Source: a virus. From it: 64,000 bases of DNA. The number at the start of each line of letters is the position of its first letter. The stretch's first letter is position 1. The notes below the pieces were generated by a model that was not told where the DNA came from, did no database searches, and saw nothing but the letters and a program-made list of their open reading frames with translations. This document shows, in pieces, positions 58,951-63,972 of this stretch. The stretch lies in IMG/VR virus record IMGVR_UViG_3300046642_000296, positions 1-64,000 of that record; one strand, 5' to 3'. The translations under genes and the position numbers were made by a program.

Positions 58951-59730
58951 TTACTCGGCGGCTGGCCCGCCAATACGGCAGCGAAGGATGTACAGGTAGT
59001 CCTCCATCGCACTCGCCTGCTTCACGAGCAGCCGGCGCTCGCGATCCGGCAGTGCTTCGAACGTCGGCGTCTTGCGGAAGATCTGCAGCTTCTCGAACTT
59101 CTCGCCAAGCTCCTGCTCCTCGAGCTTCAGCCGGTCCAGATAGGTGGTCTGACGGGGTTCAACACCGACCGTGTAGGCGTTCTCGAATACACCCTTGGGC
59201 GACCAGGAGATGTAGCCGGCAAAGCCTTCAACGTTCGGAGCACCGCCGTCCGTATACTCGACGAGGTAACCCTGTGTTTCCGGATCCTCATTGACCGGGA
59301 TCTCCCAGCCGCGCACTGCGTTGTAGGCACCCAGGTTCATCGGCACGGCCCGCACAACCTTTGTGCCGACATACGTCAGCGGCCGGGAGCCAAGGAGGGA
59401 AACAATCGCGCCAGTCGCCGGGCCTGCCTTGTCGATCAGTGCCAGCTTGCGGGCCAGCTCGAAACCGAGCAGCGGCCAGATCTGACCGACCGCGTCCTTC
59501 TTCGCAAACTCGCGGCCGATCTCCGGCTTGAAGTTTTCCTTGCTCACGCAGCTCGCCTTGCCCACAGCACTGAAGCGGCCATTGGCCATCGACAGCTGGG
59601 CAATCGTCGTGGTGCCGTCGGGCAGCAGCGTGTAGCTCTCCCCTTCGATCGTGGCCATCACCTGCTCAAGCGTCACCCGCGGGGCGACGGCAGCAGCGGC
59701 CAGTTGTGCTTCAGTAATCGGTGCGTTCAT
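58951..59730 (-). CDS. Gp49/Sf6 gp66-family protein fused to two further phage modules
   Basis: Residues 15-95 (VTLEQVMATIEGESYTLLPD, then AQLSMANGRFSAVG, ASCVSKENF and AKKDAVGQIW) match the N4 gp49/Sf6 gene 66 family. Residues about 125-180 (MNLGAYNAVRGWEIPVNEDP, then YLVEYTDGGAPN and GYISWSPKGVFENAY) match a second small phage domain. The C terminus (ALPDRERRLLVKQASAMEDY) is a third conserved phage segment. These modules often occur separately; here they form one 259-residue protein. It is the first leftward gene. Molecular function is unknown. Confidence 0.75.
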   Translation of the reverse strand: MNAPITEAQLAAAAVAPRVTLEQVMATIEGESYTLLPDGTTTIAQLSMANGRFSAVGKASCVSKENFKPEIGREFAKKDAVGQIWPLLGFELARKLALIDKAGPATGAIVSLLGSRPLTYVGTKVVRAVPMNLGAYNAVRGWEIPVNEDPETQGYLVEYTDGGAPNVEGFAGYISWSPKGVFENAYTVGVEPRQTTYLDRLKLEEQELGEKFEKLQIFRKTPTFEALPDRERRLLVKQASAMEDYLYILRCRIGGPAAE

Positions 59731-59802
59731 GGTTGTCCTTCATCTGTTGGATAGTCCACATATAGACTCAATATAGTTTAGGGTCCATTTAGAGATCCGT
59801 CT

Positions 59803-59820
59803 ATAGATATATGTTTGGGG
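59803..59820 (+). promoter_or_regulatory. Putative middle promoter element (ATAGATATATGTTTGGGG)
   Basis: A copy of the recurring element in AT-rich DNA between the divergent gp49-like and 62-aa genes. The adjoining 59750-59810 stretch contains further TATAGA repeats. Confidence 0.55.
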
Positions 59821-59867
59821 TTACAATGTGGCCAGTTAACAACAGACAACAACCGGGGGTTTGCCAT

Positions 59868-60056
59868 ATGAACTGGTATCAGAAGACAACAACCGCGCAG
59901 AAAATCTTCCTCTTTGCCCTGGCGATTCTTGCCATGGTCATTGGCGGGGCTGGGGGCTTCTCGGCAGAGCTCGAGATCGGTGGCCTGGTGGTCCTGCTTG
60001 TGCTGGTCTTCCTGCAGCTCGGCACGCTGAAGAAGAAGAAGCCCACCACCCTTTAA
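59868..60056 (+). CDS. Small membrane protein, 62 aa
   Basis: ATG 59868 follows a G-rich site (ACCGGGGG). Two transmembrane segments (about residues 13-30 and 37-52) are followed by KKKKPTTL. An upstream ATG at 59811 would start inside the promoter element and is not favoured. The gene reads rightward away from the late block, toward the terminator at 60375. Function is unknown. Confidence 0.6.
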   Translation: MNWYQKTTTAQKIFLFALAILAMVIGGAGGFSAELEIGGLVVLLVLVFLQLGTLKKKKPTTL

Positions 60057-60120
60057 TTTCCGGCAGGGCCGGCAGCTCGACACTCTATTTCTGTATGGGA
60101 ATGGGAGGGCTTCCCCTATG

Positions 60121-60133
60121 GTTGCTTCGCAAC
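60121..60133 (+). promoter_or_regulatory. Weak candidate for a vRNAP hairpin promoter
   Basis: GTTGC-TTC-GCAAC has the 5-bp stem and 3-nt loop geometry, and a G lies 11 nt from the loop centre (60138). The loop reads GAA on the template strand, not GGA, and the spacer is not AT-rich. It may be chance. Confidence 0.25.
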
Positions 60134-60374
60134 AGGAGGGAGGAAGCAGAACTATTCACTTCAAAAGAAGGCTGTGTTAACCTGGCCTGGCATCGGGTTT
60201 TTGCCAGCTTTTCCCCGATGTGGTTGAAGGGTTGACCGCGGACCTTTGCCTTCTCACCCCAGCAGAGAGTGGGGCTAATAACTTCTGCAGCTGAGGCCGT
60301 CGACCTCCTTCCCAGTTCCGGCTGGGCCTAGACGGTGACTCAACCCGGTGCCTGTATCGGTCAAGCAGGGAGCA

Positions 60375-60414
60375 GCCGAGAACATCTGACCCGCAGTGTT
60401 CTCGGCTTCTTTTT
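60375..60414 (+). terminator. Strong intrinsic terminator
   Basis: A perfect 10-bp stem (GCCGAGAACA and complement) with a 12-nt loop is followed by TTCTTTTT. It stops rightward transcription from the 59.8 kb promoter element before the early promoters. Confidence 0.93.
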
Positions 60415-60422
60415 ACCCGAGA

Positions 60423-60440
60423 CCTCAAAGTTATCTCTAG
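60423..60440 (-). promoter_or_regulatory. Middle-promoter-like element reading leftward
   Basis: On the minus strand it reads CTAGAGATAACTTTGAGG, a close match to the consensus, pointing toward the terminator and the late genes. Confidence 0.5.
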
Positions 60441-60584
60441 TCGGCCCGATTTATCCTGCAGACAATCCCGCAGTCTTCCTTCCCTGGTTCAAAGAATCAT
60501 GGTGCTCAGACGGTTAGTTGCTTATTCAGACTGACATGAGCCAGGGAAAAGAGATCGGAGCGGTTCACACACCGCCCTGCCCTA

Positions 60585-60602
60585 CCCCAAACTTATCCCT
60601 CG
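60585..60602 (-). promoter_or_regulatory. Middle-promoter-like element reading leftward
   Basis: On the minus strand ACGAGGGATAAGTTTGGGG contains the core with one change. It lies about 160 bp from the previous leftward copy. Confidence 0.5.
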
Positions 60603-60678
60603 TATAGAGAAAAATTCTCGCCAAATTTTTTGGCCGAGGGTTCGGGCATTTTTCATAGTTACTTCCCATTGCAGTATT

Positions 60679-60698
60679 GGGGCTCTCCGAGCCCCTGT
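60679..60698 (+). promoter_or_regulatory. Candidate vRNAP early promoter hairpin
   Basis: GGGGCTC-TCC-GAGCCCC is a 7-bp stem with a 3-nt loop that reads GGA on the template strand, as in N4 early promoters. The spacer is not AT-rich and position +1 by geometry is T (60698), so the match is weaker than at 60768. Confidence 0.5.
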
Positions 60699-60767
60699 AC
60701 ACAGTACACCCCCCCGGTATGTCCAATCCCTGTGGCATAGGGTACCCACCCTGTACACATCTACACC

Positions 60768-60785
60768 GGCGCTCCGCGCCTTATG
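60768..60785 (+). promoter_or_regulatory. vRNAP early promoter (N4 type)
   Basis: GGCGC-TCC-GCGCC is followed by TTAT and then GGATG. On the template strand this is CATCC-ATAA-GGCGC-GGA-GCGCC, the same layout as the N4 P2 promoter as I remember it: CATCC, four A/T, 5-bp stem, GGA loop. The loop centre (60774) is -11 relative to G60785. It lies 48 bp before the first early gene. Confidence 0.82.
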
Positions 60786-60832
60786 GATGATCACTCATGA
60801 TCGTCATCTCTTAACTTACTTGGAGTCTGACC

Positions 60833-61174
60833 ATGGCAAACCTTCGTGTAACGCTTGGTGCAGTGTTCGGTGCAGTCACTGGTGCTGCTGATGCTGTCAC
60901 CAATTCGTTGGGCGCAGCCAACATGGCAGTTGGCATGCTCAACCGTTCGGTCAATGACGCTGCACAGCGTCAGGTTGTCCGTTCGAACTACGACAACAAA
61001 GTCTTCGCTGCGACTGTGAAGCAGGAAAAGGCTAAGGAGTTGACGATGAGTCGACTCGAAATCAAGCAGTTCATTGCTCAGTCGGAGGATCACGCTGATC
61101 TATACGCGGCAGCCTTCGACGAACTCGATGCTGCTCCTGTATCTGCTGCATATCCGTCTGTTCGTGCTGCCTGA
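60833..61174 (+). CDS. Early protein, 113 aa
   Basis: First gene after the vRNAP promoter; TTGGAG precedes the ATG. The N-terminal half is Ala/Gly/Val-rich with a hydrophobic face (LGAVFGAVTGAADAVTNSLG), and the C-terminal half is helical and charged. Codon choice is similar to the other early genes. No family is recognised. As the first gene expressed after infection it may act on the host. Confidence 0.65.
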   Translation: MANLRVTLGAVFGAVTGAADAVTNSLGAANMAVGMLNRSVNDAAQRQVVRSNYDNKVFAATVKQEKAKELTMSRLEIKQFIAQSEDHADLYAAAFDELDAAPVSAAYPSVRAA

Positions 61175-61337
61175 TCGTATCTAAGCGCAGCCTAAACGCT
61201 GGCCACTTCGGTGGTCAGCAACACACATCGTAGATAGACATCCGTCTCACTCACACAGGACAGATTGGCAAGCTGGATTGAGTTGAACTCATGTTCACCA
61301 CAGTCTGCTTGTCCATCTGTCTTTTTTACATCAATCA

Positions 61338-61355
61338 TTAGACATATCTTTGAGG
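61338..61355 (+). promoter_or_regulatory. Putative middle promoter element (TTAGACATATCTTTGAGG)
   Basis: A copy that differs from the core by C for G. It ends eight bases before the ATG at 61363 and its GAGG can serve as ribosome binding site. It shares TTAGACATATCT with the copy at 61826. Confidence 0.6.
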
Positions 61356-61362
61356 TATACAC

Positions 61363-61686
61363 ATGGCACTCGCACAACTGAAAGTTGTTGAACCCGTCAG
61401 CCTGCTGGTAGAGGTTCAGCACCATGTTGAAAAGCTGCTCGAAACCCTGCGTGAGGCATTGCTTGAGGCACGTGATGCTACGGACGTGGCCTGGCTACGT
61501 GCTCGCTCCATCCGTGTACTGAACGCCATCTACGCGGACATTCCGGTGCTGCGTGATGAGTTCGTGCTGACTAAGCTCAATGCGCTGGAAGCCATTGAGC
61601 GTGAATCCATTGTCGGTTACGCACAGGCTGTCAGCCGCTCCAACAAATGGCGCAAAGCCTTGTGCAGCCGGTACTTCGGATCATGA
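61363..61686 (+). CDS. Early protein, 107 aa
   Basis: Helical and charged throughout, with VEVQHHVEKLLETLREALLE followed by ATDVAWLRARSIRVLNAIY. The C terminus is basic (SNKWRKALCSRYFG). It could bind nucleic acid or a host protein. No family is recognised. The stop overlaps the start of a 19-codon ORF. Confidence 0.62.
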   Translation: MALAQLKVVEPVSLLVEVQHHVEKLLETLREALLEARDATDVAWLRARSIRVLNAIYADIPVLRDEFVLTKLNALEAIERESIVGYAQAVSRSNKWRKALCSRYFGS

Positions 61687-61742
61687 GCATCGAAGAACTT
61701 CTGGACCAGCTTGAGCGGTTGATCAAACGCCAGGCTGGCTAA
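61683..61742 (+). CDS. Possible 19-codon peptide
   Basis: An ATG overlapping the previous stop (ATGA) opens a 19-codon frame ending RLIKRQAG. The peptide is an amphipathic helix. It lies just before the second early promoter. The overlap is suggestive, but the ORF may be a chance one. Confidence 0.3.
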   Translation: MSIEELLDQLERLIKRQAG

Positions 61743-61759
61743 CCATGCCTCACTGAATC

Positions 61760-61778
61760 AGCGGCTCCGCCGCTTTTG
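61760..61778 (+). promoter_or_regulatory. vRNAP early promoter (N4 type)
   Basis: AGCGGC-TCC-GCCGCT is followed by TTTT and GGTTGGG. The stem (5-6 bp), the GGA template loop, the AT-only spacer and G61778 exactly 11 nt from the loop centre all agree with N4 early promoters and with the site at 60768. It lies 74 bp before the 132-aa gene. Confidence 0.82.
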
Positions 61779-61825
61779 GTTGGGTGCTGACCTACGAGCA
61801 CCATTCTCTACTTCTCTCCCAGTAA

Positions 61826-61843
61826 TTAGACATATCTCTAAGG
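61826..61843 (+). promoter_or_regulatory. Putative middle promoter element (TTAGACATATCTCTAAGG)
   Basis: A divergent copy of the element (CTAAGG end) between the early promoter and the ATG at 61852, whose ribosome binding site is its AAGG. Early and middle control would then act on the same gene. Confidence 0.5.
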
Positions 61844-61851
61844 AAACTATC

Positions 61852-62250
61852 ATGGCAATCGATTTCGCAACCACGTTCGGCAGCAAGGGTGGCAGCAAGG
61901 CAGCGGCCAACGAAGCACCGCAGAAGGCCAAGTTCTGGCTGAACATCGGCTACGAAGCTGAAGATGCAGGCGCCGACGGCGGTCCGGCATTCGTCAGCCT
62001 GCCGATCGGCATTCCGCTGGACACGCAGGAAAAGCTCAAGACGAACTCCAGCAACAAGGAATTCGCGCAGTTGCAGGCAGCCCGCAACGACCTGCTCGAG
62101 CAGTTGATCGCCCATGCGAAGCAGGAACTGAAGCCGGGCGAGGACATGATCATCGGCTTGCAGATCCAGTTGCGCTGCGTGCGTGAAGAACAGGAAGTCA
62201 GCGTCGGCGCGGACAACAAGTTCGCTCGCAAGATCGCTTTTGCGGCGTAA
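61852..62250 (+). CDS. Early protein, 132 aa
   Basis: AAGGAAA precedes ATG 61852. The sequence has a Ser/Gly/Lys-rich start (TTFGSKGGSKAAANEAPQKA), then a compact alpha/beta part (KFWLNIGYEAEDAGADGGPA, then FVSLPIGIPLD) and a helix followed by MIIGLQIQLRCVREEQE. The pattern FWLNIGYE...FVSLPxGIPLD is, as far as I recall, recurrent in phage proteins of unknown function. Under both an early and a middle promoter element. Confidence 0.7.
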   Translation: MAIDFATTFGSKGGSKAAANEAPQKAKFWLNIGYEAEDAGADGGPAFVSLPIGIPLDTQEKLKTNSSNKEFAQLQAARNDLLEQLIAHAKQELKPGEDMIIGLQIQLRCVREEQEVSVGADNKFARKIAFAA

Positions 62251-62258
62251 ACCCCACA

Positions 62259-62276
62259 CGCGATATAACTTTGAGG
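62259..62276 (+). promoter_or_regulatory. Putative middle promoter element (CGCGATATAACTTTGAGG)
   Basis: The core is ATAACTTTGAGG. Its TTTGAGG end is also the left arm of the hairpin at 62270-62306. Confidence 0.5.
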
Positions 62277-62306
62277 AACCAGGCTACAATGCCTGCGTTC
62301 CTCAAA
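62270..62306 (+). terminator. Long hairpin, terminator-like
   Basis: TTTGAGGAAC-CAGGC and GCCTG-GTTCCTCAAA form a 15-bp stem with one bulged C and a 6-nt loop. The following sequence (TTTACTTCT) is only moderately T-rich. It separates the 132-aa gene from the SLOG gene. Confidence 0.6.
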
Positions 62307-62391
62307 TTTACTTCTAATGGATAGGCCACCAACCTAAATCCTAAGTTGGATAGCCACGTCCATTTTGACTAAGACAGCCTAAACACAAAAC

Positions 62392-62931
62392 GTGATCCAG
62401 AAACCACTCAAATATGCAGGCATTGGTCCTCGCCGGACTCCACTGGATGTCTGCGAACAGATAGTCAGTGTGAGCCGCCAGCTTTGTGAACAGGGATGGG
62501 TTGTGCGCTCTGGCCATGCCCAGGGAGCCGACCAGGCATGGGCCGTTGGCCACACTCCGGACAAGCGCGAGATCTACCTGCCATGGGCACGGTTCAACCT
62601 GCCTGGTGGCTTGCCGCAAGGATTCGCTGTCAGTCCAGTAACACCACAGCTTGAAGCTGTTGCACGCATCGCCCATCCAGCCTGGGACAGGCTAAACCAG
62701 GGCGGTCAGAAGCTCATGATGCGCAACGTCTCGATCATCCTCGGCCACGAGCTCGATGATCCCGTGCAGTTTGTCGCCTACTGGTCCGAGCAGCGCAAGG
62801 TCCAGGGCGGCACAGGCAACGCCGTCAATCTCGCATCACTCAATGGCATCCCGAGTTTCAACATCGCGTTCGAAGACGACCAGCTGGCCATGTCGGACTT
62901 CGTCGACTCGTTGCCACAGGGAGCTGCCTAG
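62392..62931 (+). CDS. DprA/SLOG-like nucleotide-binding protein
   Basis: A Rossmann-like SLOG protein: KYAGIGPRRTPLDV (first strand and loop), GWVVRSGHAQGADQAW (the GG-type phosphate-binding region), EIYLPWARFN, then LMMRNVSIILGHEL, VQFVAYW and GGTGNAVNLA followed by GIPSFNI. This order is the phage 'DprA-like' family. The fold begins immediately after the GTG start at 62392, so no upstream start fits. SLOG domains bind nucleotides or nucleotide-derived ligands, or DNA as in DprA. It lies in the early region, so a role in takeover or anti-defence is plausible. Confidence 0.8.
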   Translation: MIQKPLKYAGIGPRRTPLDVCEQIVSVSRQLCEQGWVVRSGHAQGADQAWAVGHTPDKREIYLPWARFNLPGGLPQGFAVSPVTPQLEAVARIAHPAWDRLNQGGQKLMMRNVSIILGHELDDPVQFVAYWSEQRKVQGGTGNAVNLASLNGIPSFNIAFEDDQLAMSDFVDSLPQGAA

Positions 62932-62952
62932 CAATAACAGACAGGAGCAGTC

Positions 62953-63282
62953 ATGTCCAACCCGAACCCGAAGACAGTGCTGACCGTACTGCGTATGACC
63001 GAAGCACAGATGAGAACGGTGGATCCCATCGCCCTGTATCAGGCCTTTTACGCATTACCGACCCACTATCCGCTTGCCATGTGTGATCTGAACACGGGCA
63101 AAGGGTTCGAGAGACTGAATAGCGCTGAGCGTGAAATTGCAGAACGCATCGTCCGTGTGATCCAGCAACGCTGCCCGATGCCGAAGGTCGAGCGCTGGAA
63201 GAAGTTCGAGGCACCGGCCGCCAATGACCCGGTGATTCCTGAATTACGCATTACCCACCATGGGGAGCCTGAAGAGGCGTAA
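62953..63282 (+). CDS. Early hypothetical protein, 109 aa
   Basis: AGGAG precedes the ATG. The protein is helical in the first two thirds (VLTVLRMTEAQMRTVDPIAL, then ERLNSAEREIAERIVRVIQQ), with a Pro-rich basic C terminus. No family is recognised. It follows the SLOG gene and is probably on the same transcript. Confidence 0.62.
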   Translation: MSNPNPKTVLTVLRMTEAQMRTVDPIALYQAFYALPTHYPLAMCDLNTGKGFERLNSAEREIAERIVRVIQQRCPMPKVERWKKFEAPAANDPVIPELRITHHGEPEEA

Positions 63283-63316
63283 CCCCGTTTATCCACTGCT
63301 GAAAAGGAGTTTCACC

Positions 63317-63601
63317 ATGAAGAAGATCGCATTTCTCATCACTCTCGTTACCGCTTCGGCCGCTCACGCCAATGGCGCCAGTGGTAACGGCACTGCGGGC
63401 TCGGGCGCACCGGGCACGGGCAACGCAGGCGCAGGTGTCGCTGTGCTCGGCTATGTCGATAACTGGCAGACCATGAACCCGGTGCAGCGCGAGAGCATCG
63501 TTGCAGCACAACCGACGCAGAAGTCCGTGCCTAGCGCGAAGGCTGAGTGGCCGTCATGGGTGAAGCTGAGCCCGCAGAGCAACCAGCTGGCCGGCAAGTA
63601 A
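63317..63601 (+). CDS. Small secreted early protein
   Basis: AAGGAG precedes ATG 63317. Residues 1-18 (MKKIAFLITLVTASAAHA) are a classical Sec signal peptide with an AHA cleavage site. The mature part has about 76 residues: a Gly/Ala/Asn-rich linker, then a region with VLGYVDNWQTMNPVQRESIV. A soluble periplasmic product is expected, which is unusual for a phage early gene. It could act on the periplasm or block superinfection; no family is recognised. Confidence 0.68.
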   Translation: MKKIAFLITLVTASAAHANGASGNGTAGSGAPGTGNAGAGVAVLGYVDNWQTMNPVQRESIVAAQPTQKSVPSAKAEWPSWVKLSPQSNQLAGK

Positions 63602-63635
63602 GGAAACCGCCAACCAAGTTTCAAAGGACAGAAGG

Positions 63636-63956
63636 ATGGCTACCGAAAAGAAAGTGGCATTCATTGCCCACGCACGCATCACACACATCGCTGATGCCGA
63701 TCCGAGCAAGCGCGAGGGTGAGGAATATTTCATCCTGCGCGCCATGATGATTGTCGATCGTCCTCAGCGTGATGGCCGGGTATTCAGCGTTGGCGATGAG
63801 GTCACCACCTCTCGCCTGCTACGCATCGACATCGAGAAGAACGAGTTCGAAACCAAGAACACGATCTATAAGATCATCCCGTCGCATCTGATCGAGGTCT
63901 ATCGAATGACTGACCCGAACAGCACGCCTAAGAACCCGAAGGTCAACTGGATCTGA
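63636..63956 (+). CDS. Early hypothetical protein, 106 aa
   Basis: AAAGGA precedes ATG 63636 with a spacing of seven bases. The protein is beta-rich (KKVAFIAHARITHIADADPS, then EEYFILRAMMIVDRPQRDGR and FSVGDEVTTSRLLRID), consistent with a small barrel. C-terminal residues are polar. No family is recognised. The stop codon overlaps a copy of the dispersed GAACCAGGGG motif. Confidence 0.62.
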   Translation: MATEKKVAFIAHARITHIADADPSKREGEEYFILRAMMIVDRPQRDGRVFSVGDEVTTSRLLRIDIEKNEFETKNTIYKIIPSHLIEVYRMTDPNSTPKNPKVNWI

Positions 63957-63972
63957 ACCAGGGGAAAGGGCA

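Larger units (their letters stand above)
60057..60832. other. Gene-poor control region, probably near the genome ends
   Basis: 775 bp without a convincing gene. It contains a strong terminator (60375-60414), two leftward promoter-like elements, one clear and one possible vRNAP-type hairpin promoter, and runs of C and G. The minus-strand frames of 70 and 83 codons here lack conserved features. In N4 the terminal repeats lie between the terminase side and the first early genes, which is where this region lies. Confidence 0.6.

Noticed and set aside
60177-60428. Minus-strand 83-codon frame in the control region
   Set aside because: Crosses the terminator hairpin and a promoter element, Ser/Arg-rich, with no ribosome binding site.
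60582-60794. Minus-strand 70-codon frame in the control region
   Set aside because: Overlaps two early promoter hairpins; a shorter start inside it (24 codons) has a GGGAAG site, but the peptide runs into a promoter-like element. Not convincing as a gene.
61200-61217. GGCCAC-TTCG-GTGGTC as a vRNAP promoter
   Set aside because: The loop is a 4-nt TTCG tetraloop with a G-U pair, not a 3-nt loop. It may simply stabilise the 3' end of the first early mRNA.
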